Assembly (NCBI GenBank): GCA_016215085.1
Contig: JACRMD010000162.1
Span: 1-11,655 of the forward strand
Direction: 5' to 3'
Length of the DNA: 11,655 nt
From: Solirubrobacterales bacterium
Lineage (GTDB): Bacteria > Actinomycetota > Thermoleophilia > Solirubrobacterales > Solirubrobacteraceae
Shown here: positions 1 to 7,900 of the stretch, one piece after another
Layout: the number at the start of each line of letters is the position of its first letter
Numbering within the stretch: position 1 is the first letter of the stretch
Position numbers and translations under genes: made by a program
Notes under the pieces: model-generated
Database searches by the model: none
Seen by the model: only the letters and a program-made list of their open reading frames with translations
Told to the model about the DNA's origin: nothing

Positions 1-1095
1 AGACACCCCCACGCCCGCGCCGTCCTGCGCGCGGCGCTGCCGCCCGACGGGGACCCGTCGCACGCCTACCTGTTCCACGGGCCGGCCGGGGCAGGCAAGC
101 GCGAGGCGGCGCGCACGTTCGCGGCCGCGCTGCTGTCCGACGGCGTGCCGGACCCCGACGGGGCCGCGCGCCGCGTGCTCGACGGCGTCCACCCCGACCT
201 CACCTGGGTGCGGCCCAGCGGCGCCGCCGACATGCTCGTCTCCGACATCGACGAGCCGGTCGTCGCGGCCGCGACCCGGACGCCGTTCGAGGCCCGCCGG
301 CGGGTGTTCGTCATCGAGCGCGCCGAGACCATGAACGACCAGGCCGCCAACCGCATGCTCAAGACGCTGGAGGAGCCGCCGCCCTTCGCGCACCTCGTGC
401 TGCTGACCGACAAGCCCGCCAACGTGCTGCCGACGATCGCGTCGCGCTGCCAGCACGTGCGCTTCGAGGCCGCGACGCCGGCCGAGCTCTCCCAGCGCCT
501 GCAGGCCAAGCACGGCGTCCCGCCCGAGACCGCCGACGCCTGCGCCCGCCTGGCCCTGGGCGACGCCGAGCACGCGCTCGCCCTCGCGCTCGGGACCGGC
601 CCCGCGCTGCGGGCGGCCGCCGAGGGCTACGCGCGCGCGGCGATCCACGCGCGGCTGCGCACCGCGCCCTGGAAGAAGCTCCTCGACCAGGCCAAGGTCC
701 AGGGCGAGGCGGCGGCCGCGGCGGTGGCCGAGCGGCTCGAGGTCGAGGCCGAGGTCCTGCCCGACCGCGAGGCCAAGCGCCACCGGCGCGAGGGCGAGAC
801 GGCGGTCAAGCGGGCGCACCGCCGCGCGCACGTCGCCACGCTCGACCATGGCCTGCAGCTCGCGGGCCAGTGGCTGCGCGACGTCGCGTGCGTCAAGGAC
901 GGCGCGGAGGACGCCGTGCACCACACCGACCGGCTCGAGCAGCTGCGCGAGGACGCCGAGGAGGTGCGCAGCTCCGGCGCCGCCCGCGACGCGGTCGCGC
1001 TCGTCGAGGAGACGCGGACCATGTTCATGCTCAACCCGACCGAGGAGCTGGCACTCGAGGCGCTGGCCTACCGGGTCGAGCGGGCGCTCAGCTGA
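1..1095 (+). CDS. holB: DNA polymerase III delta-prime subunit (5' end cut by window edge)
   Basis: Delta-prime is the AAA+ clamp-loader subunit that, with delta and tau/gamma, loads the beta sliding clamp onto primed DNA at the replication fork. The frame is open from base 1, and the first visible residues (RHPHARAVLRAAL) match the start of the AAA+ module, so probably only a handful of N-terminal residues are missing. Visible motifs are a Walker A GPAGAGKR at 79-102, a region around 307-390 with the family signature NRMLKTLEEPPP, and the sensor/arginine-finger SRC motif at 442-450. The C-terminal half is helical and charged (EAKRHRREGE), as in actinobacterial homologues. The HPDLTWV segment normally preceded by a four-cysteine zinc module is present, but that module is not: no cysteines lie between Walker A and HPDL. 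The gene ends in TGA and interlocks with the convergent uppP stop. Function is near certain. Confidence 0.95.
   Translation, partial: RHPHARAVLRAALPPDGDPSHAYLFHGPAGAGKREAARTFAAALLSDGVPDPDGAARRVLDGVHPDLTWVRPSGAADMLVSDIDEPVVAAATRTPFEARRRVFVIERAETMNDQAANRMLKTLEEPPPFAHLVLLTDKPANVLPTIASRCQHVRFEAATPAELSQRLQAKHGVPPETADACARLALGDAEHALALALGTGPALRAAAEGYARAAIHARLRTAPWKKLLDQAKVQGEAAAAAVAERLEVEAEVLPDREAKRHRREGETAVKRAHRRAHVATLDHGLQLAGQWLRDVACVKDGAEDAVHHTDRLEQLREDAEEVRSSGAARDAVALVEETRTMFMLNPTEELALEALAYRVERALS
1088..1095. other. Palindrome carrying both convergent stop codons
   Basis: The 8-base perfect palindrome TCAGCTGA contains the TGA stop of holB on the plus strand and, on the other strand, the TGA stop of uppP. 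The two convergent genes therefore end in the same palindrome, leaving no intergenic DNA and no room for a terminator between them. Confidence 0.9.
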
Positions 1096-1903
1096 TCGTG
1101 CCGGTGGCGACGGCGAACAGCACGCCGGCGCCGACGAGCACGCGGTAGATCACGAACACCGCAACGGTGTTCGTCGCCAGGAACTTCAGCATCCACGCGA
1201 TCGCCGCGTAGCCGGTGATGAACGCCAGGACGGTGGCGATGACCGTCGCGCCGACGGGGGCGCTGCCGTCGCCGCCGATGTCCTTGAGCTCGTAGAGGCC
1301 CGACAGCACGACGGCCGGGACCCAGAGCAGGAACGAGTAGCGCGCGGCCGCGGCGCGCTCGAGGCCGAGGAACATGCCGGCGGTCATCGTCGAGCCGCTG
1401 CGGCTGACGCCCGGGATGAGCGCCAGCGCCTGCGCGCAGCCGATGATGATGCCGTCGCGCCGGGTGAGCGACTCGACGCCGCGGTCCTGGGCGCCGGTCC
1501 GCTCTGCAGCCAGCAGGAAGAACGCGAAGACGATCAGCGTCGTGCCGATCAGGTACAGGTCGCGCGCGCCGTTCTCGATCTGGTCGCTGAACAGCACGCC
1601 GAAGATCGAGATCGGGATCGTGCCCAGGATGATGTACCAGCCCAGGCGCGCGTTGAGCGTCGGGCGCAGGTCGGGCTCCCGCAGGCTCCGCAGCCACGTG
1701 GAGAAGATGTTCCACAGGTCCTTGCGGAAGTACAGGAGGACGGCGGCCATCGTGCCGATCTGGATCACCGCGGTGAACGCGGCGCCCGGGTCCTCCCAGC
1801 CGGCGAAGGCGGGGACGATGCGCAGGTGGCCGCTCGAGGAGATCGGCAGGAACTCGGTCAGCCCCTGCACGGCGCCGAGCACGATCGCTTGGAAGGCGTC
1901 CAT
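1088..1903 (-). CDS. uppP: Undecaprenyl-diphosphatase (UppP/BacA family)
   Basis: This integral membrane phosphatase converts undecaprenyl diphosphate to undecaprenyl phosphate, recycling the lipid carrier for peptidoglycan and other wall polymers; overexpression of family members gives bacitracin resistance. The 271-residue length is normal. The first catalytic block is QGLTEFLPISSSGHL (residues 13-27); position 13 is Gln where E. coli has Glu, an accepted variant of the (E/Q)xxxE motif, and His26 is kept. The second block is PGVSRSGSTMT at 164-174. Several hydrophobic segments follow, including one near 85-105 and a C-terminal stretch ending GVLFAVATGTIS. The ATG lies 15 bases after the PHP-gene stop on the same strand, with no strong Shine-Dalgarno, so the two are probably cotranscribed. 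Its last 8 bases overlap the end of holB. Confidence 0.96.
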   Translation of the reverse strand: MDAFQAIVLGAVQGLTEFLPISSSGHLRIVPAFAGWEDPGAAFTAVIQIGTMAAVLLYFRKDLWNIFSTWLRSLREPDLRPTLNARLGWYIILGTIPISIFGVLFSDQIENGARDLYLIGTTLIVFAFFLLAAERTGAQDRGVESLTRRDGIIIGCAQALALIPGVSRSGSTMTAGMFLGLERAAAARYSFLLWVPAVVLSGLYELKDIGGDGSAPVGATVIATVLAFITGYAAIAWMLKFLATNTVAVFVIYRVLVGAGVLFAVATGTIS

Positions 1904-1918
1904 GGAGAGCGGGGGAGG

Positions 1919-2779
1919 CTAGCCAAGCGCTCCGAGGTTCGGTGCGTGGCCGTGGAGCTCGAAGTTCCTGAAGGTGTTGAAGCGGGGGTGGTCGGGGCCG
2001 TGGAAGTCGGCCGACCCGGTGGTCAGCAGGCCGCGCTGCTCGCAGGCCGTGGCGAGCAGGTCGGTCTGGTCCTTCGTGAAGGCGATGTAGAACGCCTCGA
2101 CGCCGTCGAGGCCGTCCTTCTTGAAGCGGTCGATCGCGTCGAGGACCTCGTCCGGCTGGTCGACGTCCCAGAACGGGTGGGCCCAGACGGCGACGCCGCC
2201 GGCCTTGTGGATGGTGTCGATCGCCTCGGCGACGGTCGGCGTCGTGCGGCGCCGGTAGGCGGGCGCACCGGGGATCAGGTAGGCCTCCAGCAGCCTGCCG
2301 AAGTCGGCCAGGCCCTCCTTTGCGGCGCGGGCGCGGTTGTGCGCGAACGCGTTCTGGGCCAGGTGCGGGCGGCCGATCGGCAGACCCGCGGCGGCGCGCG
2401 CGTCGAGCGCGTCGCGGTCCAGGGCGAAGCCGCACTCCTCGAGCGCGTCGGCCATGCGCGTCGCGCGGTGGGCGCGGTCCTCGCGATAGGCCTGGAGCGT
2501 GTCGAGGAAGGTGCGGTCGGTGTGGTCGACGCCGTAACCGAGGACGTGGAGGTCCTCGCGATCCTCGTCGACGCTGCTCAGCTCGACGGCGGTGACGAGG
2601 CGGATGCCGTGCTCGGCCGCTGCCGTCAGGGCTTCCCCGACCCCGTCGACCGTGTCGTGGTCGGAGAGCGCCAGCAGCTCGACGCCCGCCTCCGTGGCGC
2701 GCCGGACCACCTCGGCCGGCGGGAGCGACCCGTCCGAGTACGTCGAGTGGGACTGCAGGTCGAACGTCGGCGCCGGCAA
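1919..2779 (-). CDS. PHP-domain metal-dependent phosphoesterase, TrpH/RNase AM (YciV) family
   Basis: PHP-family proteins of this kind are soluble metal-dependent hydrolases. Characterised relatives act as a 5'-3' exoribonuclease on short RNAs (RNase AM) or as a 3',5'-nucleoside bisphosphate phosphatase. From a TTG start the protein is 286 residues, with the ordered metal-binding motifs DLQSHSTYSDG (7-17), LSDHDT (38-43), VELSS (65-69), LHVLGY (77-82), WAHPF (199-203) and SADFHG (256-261). The first motif has Gln9 where many PHP proteins have the first His of HxH; this variant may be common in actinobacterial members. The frame stays open far upstream, antisense to the MarR gene, but the domain begins at FDLQSHS. 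TTG at 2779 leaves a normal divergent promoter region, whereas GTG at 2815 would leave only 27 bases. No clear ribosome binding site supports either. It is probably cotranscribed with uppP. Confidence 0.88.
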   Translation of the reverse strand: MPAPTFDLQSHSTYSDGSLPPAEVVRRATEAGVELLALSDHDTVDGVGEALTAAAEHGIRLVTAVELSSVDEDREDLHVLGYGVDHTDRTFLDTLQAYREDRAHRATRMADALEECGFALDRDALDARAAAGLPIGRPHLAQNAFAHNRARAAKEGLADFGRLLEAYLIPGAPAYRRRTTPTVAEAIDTIHKAGGVAVWAHPFWDVDQPDEVLDAIDRFKKDGLDGVEAFYIAFTKDQTDLLATACEQRGLLTTGSADFHGPDHPRFNTFRNFELHGHAPNLGALG

Positions 2780-2787
2780 GGCGCGGA

Positions 2788-2835
2788 CGCTAGCGCGCCA
2801 CCAGATGATTAGCACGCTAACGATCGCGGTAGCGT
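2788..2835. promoter_or_regulatory. Putative MarR operator region between divergent genes
   Basis: The short gap between the PHP and MarR genes holds repeated CGCTA/TAGCG half-sites. There is a perfect palindrome CGCTAGCG at 2788-2795, an inverted repeat TTAGC-AC-GCTAA at 2809-2820, and an inverted repeat ACGCTA (2814-2819) / TAGCGT (2830-2835) with a 10-base spacer. MarR proteins are dimers that bind such inverted repeats and usually repress their own divergent or downstream genes. A weak -10-like AATCAT facing the PHP gene (plus positions 2805-2810) lies against the central repeat. No convincing -35 is visible on either strand. Assigning the site to this MarR protein is inference from position. 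Confidence 0.55.
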
Positions 2836-2842
2836 GGGCGGC

Positions 2843-3211
2843 ATGCCCGTCGTCGTGGATGCCGAGCTCGACACCTTCATGGCGGCCTTCGACGAGCTGC
2901 GCCGCGCGGTGCGCAGCGCGCGGGCGCGGACGGCCGACGACCGCTTGACGCCCTCGCAGTACGACCTCCTGCTGCCGCTGCTCGACGCCGGCCGGTCGCT
3001 GGGGCTGCGCGAGCTGGCCGAGGCCGCGGGGGTCGCGCCGCCAACGGCGACGCGGATGCTCGACGGGCTGCAGCGGCGCGGGCTGGTGGACCGGTCGCGG
3101 TGCGCGGACGACCGCCGCGCGGTGCGGTTGACGCTGACCTCCGAGGGCGCCGCGCTCGTCCGCGAGCGGCGCGAGCAGGTGCTCGCCGCGCACCAGGAGC
3201 TCGGGCACTGA
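2843..3211 (+). CDS. MarR-family transcriptional regulator
   Basis: This is a small winged-helix repressor, 122 residues from the ATG. N-terminal helices for dimerisation (VVVDAELDTFMAAFDELRRAV) are followed by the DNA-binding core: LTPSQYDLLLPLL, helix-turn-helix LRELAEAAGVAPPTATRMLD, and a wing with the typical basic DDRRAVRLTLTSEG. A GTG nine bases upstream (2834) is in frame but overlaps a candidate operator half-site, so ATG 2843 is preferred. The protein is short at the C-terminus compared with typical MarR proteins of about 140-150 residues. Its stop overlaps the ATG of the downstream transporter by one base (TGATG), so the two are translationally coupled. The likely role is ligand-relieved repression of itself and the efflux pump, perhaps also of the divergent PHP gene. 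The ligand cannot be predicted from sequence. Confidence 0.93.
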   Translation: MPVVVDAELDTFMAAFDELRRAVRSARARTADDRLTPSQYDLLLPLLDAGRSLGLRELAEAAGVAPPTATRMLDGLQRRGLVDRSRCADDRRAVRLTLTSEGAALVRERREQVLAAHQELGH

Positions 3212-4752
3212 TGGCCGCGCCGCGCGCGCAGGACACGGGGCTGCCGCCCGAGGTGCGCCGGATCGCCGTGGTGGTGGTCGTCGGCGCGATCATGTCGATC
3301 CTCGACACGACGATCGTCAACGTCGCGCTCGAGACGCTCTCGCGCGAGCTCGACGCGCCGCTGTCGACGATCCAGTGGGTTGCGACGGGCTACCTGCTGG
3401 CGCTCTCGGCGGTGATCCCGCTGACCGGCTGGGCGGCCGAGCGCGTCGGCGCCCGCCGGGTGTGGATGGGCGCGGTCAGCGCGTTCGTGGTGACCTCGGC
3501 GCTCTGCGGCATCGCGTGGAGCGCGGAGTCGCTGATCGTCTTCCGCGTCTTCCAGGGGCTCGCCGGCGGGATGATCATGCCGGTCGGGATGATCACCCTG
3601 GCGCAGGCGGCCGGGCCGCAGCGCATGGGACGGGTCATGAGCGTCGTCGGGCTGCCGATGCTGCTGGCGCCCGTGCTCGGGCCGGTGCTCGGCGGGCTGC
3701 TGGTCGAGCACCTCTCCTGGCGCTGGATCTTCTTCGTGAACCTGCCCGTCGGGCTGGTCGGGCTGGTGCTCGCCGCGCGGCTGCTGCCGCACGAGCGCGC
3801 CGTCGGCCGCGGCGTGCCGGGCGCCGTCCCCCGACTTGATGTGGTCGGTCTGGCGCTGCTGTCGCCGGGCGTCGCCGCGCTGGTGTTCGGGCTGTCGGAG
3901 TTCGGCACGCGCGGCTCGCTGACACCGGTCGTCGTGTGGCTGCCGGTGCTGCTCGGTGTCGCCGCGATCGTCGCGTTCGTCCTGCACGCCCTGCGGATCG
4001 ACTTCGCGCTGGTGGAGGTCCGGCTCTTCGCGTCGCGCGGCTTCGCGGCGGCGGGCGCGACGGTGTTCCTGGTCGGCGCGGGCCTCTTCGGCTCGATGCT
4101 GCTGCTGCCGCTCTACTACCAGGTGGCCCGCGGCGAGGCGCCCTTCGACGCGGGCCTGCTGGTGGCGCCGCAGGGGATCGGCGCCGCGATCGGCATGAAC
4201 GTCGGCGGCCGGCTGACCGACCGCATCGGCGCGGGCCGCGTCGTGCTCGGCGGCCTGGCGCTGCTCACCCTCGGCACGCTGGTCTTCGCGTTCGTCGCGG
4301 CCGACACGCCCTACTGGCTGCTGACCCTCGGGCTGGTGGTGCGCGGCATCGGGCTGGGCGCCACGATGATGCCGGCGATGGCCGGCGCCTACGCGACGCT
4401 CCAGCGCGAGGCGATCCCGCGCGCGACGCCGATGCTCAACGTCGTCCAGCGCGTCGGCGGCGCGCTCGGCACGGCGATCCTGACGGTCGTCCTGGAGAAC
4501 CAGATCGAGTCCCAGGTGGGCGGCGCTGCTCCCGGCGCGGGCGGCGCAGGGGCGGTCCCTCCCGCGGCCCGCGAGCGCGCGGCCGAGCCGCTGGCCGCCG
4601 CCTTCGCCCACACGTACTGGTGGGCGCTGGCCATCGGCGCGCTCGCCGCGCTGCCCGCGCTGGTCCTCGCGCGTGAGGAAGGCCGCGCCCGCGCGGCCCG
4701 CGACGAGTCCTCCGCGGACCGCCCCGAGACCGGAGCCGTCGTGGCCGCCTGA
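3211..4752 (+). CDS. MFS multidrug efflux transporter, DHA2 (EmrB/QacA) family
   Basis: This is a proton-driven drug/H+ antiporter of the inner membrane, 513 residues, the usual size for a 14-helix DHA2 member. TM1 carries the family motif LDTTIVNVAL (31-40). Motif A is GWAAERVGARRVWMG (73-87). Antiporter motif C, GLPMLLAPVLGPVLGG, is at 147-162, followed by WRWIFFVNLPVG (170-181), another DHA2 hallmark. A second-half motif-A-like GGRLTDRIGAGRVVLGG follows TM8. The C-terminal part has a Gly/Ala-rich loop (GGAAPGAGGAGA) between the last helices and a charged cytosolic tail. The frame is open further upstream inside the MarR gene, but the ATG overlapping the MarR stop is the natural start. Substrate is unknown; control by the adjacent MarR protein is inferred from gene order. 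Confidence 0.94.
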   Translation: MAAPRAQDTGLPPEVRRIAVVVVVGAIMSILDTTIVNVALETLSRELDAPLSTIQWVATGYLLALSAVIPLTGWAAERVGARRVWMGAVSAFVVTSALCGIAWSAESLIVFRVFQGLAGGMIMPVGMITLAQAAGPQRMGRVMSVVGLPMLLAPVLGPVLGGLLVEHLSWRWIFFVNLPVGLVGLVLAARLLPHERAVGRGVPGAVPRLDVVGLALLSPGVAALVFGLSEFGTRGSLTPVVVWLPVLLGVAAIVAFVLHALRIDFALVEVRLFASRGFAAAGATVFLVGAGLFGSMLLLPLYYQVARGEAPFDAGLLVAPQGIGAAIGMNVGGRLTDRIGAGRVVLGGLALLTLGTLVFAFVAADTPYWLLTLGLVVRGIGLGATMMPAMAGAYATLQREAIPRATPMLNVVQRVGGALGTAILTVVLENQIESQVGGAAPGAGGAGAVPPAARERAAEPLAAAFAHTYWWALAIGALAALPALVLAREEGRARAARDESSADRPETGAVVAA

Positions 4753-4759
4753 GCGACGC

Positions 4760-4765
4760 TACGAT
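4760..4765 (+). promoter_or_regulatory. Possible -10 element for the tRNA gene
   Basis: TACGAT fits the TAnnnT pattern of housekeeping promoters. It lies just after the transporter stop and would give a leader of roughly 45-50 bases before the tRNA. No good -35 hexamer is visible at the expected distance, so this is only a candidate. Confidence 0.3.
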
Positions 4766-4818
4766 TCGCCTGGTGTCACGGGGTCGGTTCGTCCAACTCC
4801 TTCCTCGGGGCACCACTC

Positions 4819-4891
4819 GCCGACGCAGCTCAGCTGGTAGAGCACATCACTCATAATGATGGGGTCGGGGGTTCGAGTCCCCCCGTCGGCT
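4819..4891 (+). tRNA. tRNA with CAT anticodon, probably elongator tRNA-Met (atypical)
   Basis: A full cloverleaf can be drawn by eye. The acceptor stem is GCCGACG (4819-4825) with CGTCGGC (4884-4890), 7 of 7 paired. The D stem is GCTC/GAGC. The anticodon stem is CATCA/TGATG with loop CTCATAA, giving anticodon CAT at 4852-4854. The variable loop has 5 bases, and the T stem is GGGGG/CCCCC with loop TTCGAGT. The anticodon arm is identical, as I recall it, to E. coli elongator tRNA-Met, which favours Met over the CAU-type tRNA-Ile or initiator; the acceptor starts with a standard G1:C72 pair, unlike an initiator. Two oddities stand out: position 8 is C instead of the near-invariant T, and the discriminator (position 73) is T instead of the A expected for Met. 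CCA is not encoded (TTCC follows). The gene is convergent with the helicase gene, 15 bases away. Confidence 0.88.
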
Positions 4892-4906
4892 TCCCCGCTC
4901 ACCGCC

Positions 4907-7900
4907 CTAGGCAGCCGCCACCGCGCGGGCCTGCTCGAAGAGGTCCTCGGGCATCGGCGTGTCCAGGCGCCACGTGAACGCGACGGGCCGGCTTCCGCGT
5001 GACTCGACGTACCGGACGGCTCCCAGGCAGATGTAGGGCGCTGTGACTCCGATCGCGGTCGTCTTCCGGTCGCGGACGAAGAGCACGATCGAGTGCCGCT
5101 GCTCCTGGTGGGTGACGTAGCGGCGGATGCTCGCCGACGTCTCGCTCTGCGTCGCCTGCGACTCCCAGTGGAAGAGCTCGCGCGAGATCGCGTAGTCCTT
5201 GTACATGGTCGTCGGCGAGTACTCGCGCTCGGACTTGTGCAGGGTCACGAACAGCGCGTCCGTGGCTGCGTCGGGCAGGTGCTTGACGCCCTCCCGCAGT
5301 TGCGGTGGGCCTGCCGCGCCGCCCTGCCCGTAGGCGCCGAGGATCTCGTCGCGGGAGTAGGCCGCGTGGACGGCGAGCGGCACCTCCGGGGCGAAGCGGC
5401 CGACGCTGGGCAAGCGGTCGCTGCGCCGGTCGAGGTCGAGCAGCAGTTCGGCGAGCTCACTGCGGACGGCGTCGTAGCGCCACAGCTCTGCGAAGGACCC
5501 ATCGAGCGAGTCGAAGCTCCGGCGCGTGCCCCAGAGGTCGTAGTGGAGCATCAGCAGCAGCCGGCGATGGCGCTCGTCGAGGTCGCCGGTTCGCGGTGGC
5601 GTCGCCGACGCGAGGATCAAGCCGTACCAGCGCACTCGTTCGGGGTCGTCCACGTGCAGCATGCGCCGCACGCTGCGCAGGAGCGCCTGCTCTTCGCGCG
5701 GGTCCGGGGCGCTCGGCACGCGTCGACCGGCGTCGCGACACAGCGCGGTCCACGATCGGTCCTGCGAGCGGTAGAGGTCGCTGGGCGTCCGAGCGGTCGC
5801 GTCGAGGTACTCCGAGAGCGACGCTTCGCCGAGACCGCGGAGGTCCTCGACGAGCGTGCGCCACTGGTTCAGGCGCGCGGCCGCGCGGAGGTTGTCGAGG
5901 ATCGTCTCCCGGCTCTGGCGGTCGAGCTCGAGGTGGCAGCCCGACGGCAGGAAGGGGAAGTCCTGCTCCACCTGCGTGCGCATCGGTCCACGACGCGGAT
6001 CGAGGATCGCGGTGAGCCGCCGATCGAAGCGGAAGTCGCGGTGCTGCTGGCCGATCAGGTCGATCACGGTCAGGTGCGGCTTGCCGTCGGCGCGCCGCAG
6101 GCCGCGGCCGAGCTGCTGGGTGAAGACCGTCGCGCTGTCGGTCGGTCGCAACAGGAGAATGGTGTCCACCGCGGGGACGTCGACACCCTCGCCGAGGACG
6201 TCGACCGAGAAGACGCAGCGCAGGTCGCCAGTCGCGAGCCGGGCCAGGGCTCGGCGCCGAAGGTCCTGGGGCATGGTGCCGTCGAGCGCCTCCGCGGCAA
6301 CGCCGGCCTCCGTGAACTTCCGCGCCATGTACTGGGCGTGGTCGACCGACACGCAGAAGCCGAGCGCCCGCATCTGCGTCGGATCGAGGACGTTGCGGCG
6401 GATCGCCTCGAGCAGGATGCCCACCCGGGCGTCGTTGCCGGTGAGCACGTTGTCGAGCTCGCGCTGGCCGTAGCCGCCGCGTGACCAGCGGACGTCGGAA
6501 AGGTCCGTCCCGTCGGCGACGCCGAAGTACTGGAACGGCACCAGGAAGCCCTCCTCGATGGCCTCCCACAGGCGGAGCTCCACCGCGATGCGTCCGTCGA
6601 ACCACGTCGTGACGTCCTGGCCGTCGAGGCGCTCCGGCGTAGCCGTGAGGCCGAGCAGCTCCGCCGGCTGGAGGTGCTCGAGCAGGTGCCGGTAGGTCGG
6701 TGCGGCGGCGTGGTGGAACTCGTCGATCATCACCACGGCGAACTCGTCGGATCGCACGCCGCCCAGCGCATCGGCGTGCAGCGACTGGACCATCGCGAAG
6801 ACGTGCTCGCCCGCCACGCCACGACCGCCGCCGAGCACCTGCCCGAAAGAGCCATCGCGCAGCACATGGCGGAACGTCGCGAGCGCCTGCTCGAGGATCT
6901 GCTCGCGGTGCGCCACGAACAGCAGCGGAAGGCGGGCTCCGGCCTCGTGGCACAGCCGGCGGTAGTCGAGTGCCGCGACCACGGTCTTGCCCGTGCCGGT
7001 CGCGGCGACCACGAGGTTGCGGTGGCGATCGTGGCGCTTGCGCTCGATGTCCAGCCGTTCGAGCATCCGCTCCTGGTGCGGGTACGGCCGCACGTCGAAT
7101 CCGACGAACGTCGGCCCCTGACCGATCTCGCGCTGCCGATGCGTCCCGAGCGCACGCTCGAGCCGCTCGCCGTCGCGGTCCGGGTCGTAGGGCTCGAAGT
7201 GCGCCGACGCCCAGTGGCTGTCGAACATCGAGCGGACGCGCTCGATGACGTGGCCGGCGTCGGCGCTCGACAGCCGCACGTTCCACTCCAACCCGTCGAA
7301 CAACGCGGTGTGCGAGAGGTTCGAGGAGCCGATGAAGGCCGTCGTCAGGCCGGACGAGCGCTCGAGCAACCACGCCTTGGCGTGCAACTTGGTCGACCGC
7401 GCGTCCATCGCCACCTTCACCTCCGCCCCGACGCGCACGAGCTCGTCGACGGCCCGCCGCTGCGTCGCGCCCATGTAGGTGGTGGTGATGACGCGCACCC
7501 GCCCGCCGCGCTCGACGACCGATCGGAGGGCGTCACGGAGGTGGACGACGCCGCTCCAGATGACGAACGCGCAGAGGAGGTCGACCGCCTCGGCCGACGC
7601 AAGCTCTGCTCGCAGTTCACTGCCGATGTTGGGCTGCCCCTCGGCGTTGACCAGGAGGTCGCTGGTCCCGAACGGCGTGGCGGGGCGAACGAGCGGCGCC
7701 GGACGCTTCGCGAGACCCGTGGCCGCCTCGCGAACACCGAGGAGCACCAAGGGCGGCACGACCACCTGATCCGCCTGCTCGCGGATCGCCGCGTTGACGG
7801 CCTGCGCGGCGCCCGGAGCTCCGTCGTCGCGGCCGGCGAGCTCCCGCTCCATGGCGCGCGCCGCGTGCGCGGCGAGCCTGCGCGGGGCCTCGGCGTCGTC

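Noticed and set aside
848..2812. Long plus-strand open frame across the end of holB and antisense to uppP and the PHP gene
   Set aside because: It lies opposite well-supported genes, has repetitive charged composition and no conserved motif. It is a GC-driven shadow.
2834..2842. GTG start for the MarR gene nine bases before the ATG
   Set aside because: It overlaps a TAGCGT operator-like half-site and adds only Met-Gly-Gly. The ATG is simpler, though the GTG cannot be fully excluded.
2780..3208. Upstream extension of the PHP gene across the MarR gene
   Set aside because: The extra residues are antisense to the MarR coding region and non-domain-like. The PHP fold starts at FDLQSHS, and extension would abolish the divergent promoter region.
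2809..4611. Long open frame on the minus strand antisense to the MarR and MFS genes
   Set aside because: Its translation is low-complexity, full of Arg, Gln, His and Asp, with no recognisable domain. It mirrors the codon bias of the real plus-strand genes in very GC-rich DNA.
4870..4891. Attachment site with a duplicated tRNA 3' end
   Set aside because: I found no second copy of the tRNA 3' segment elsewhere in the window and no integrase gene.
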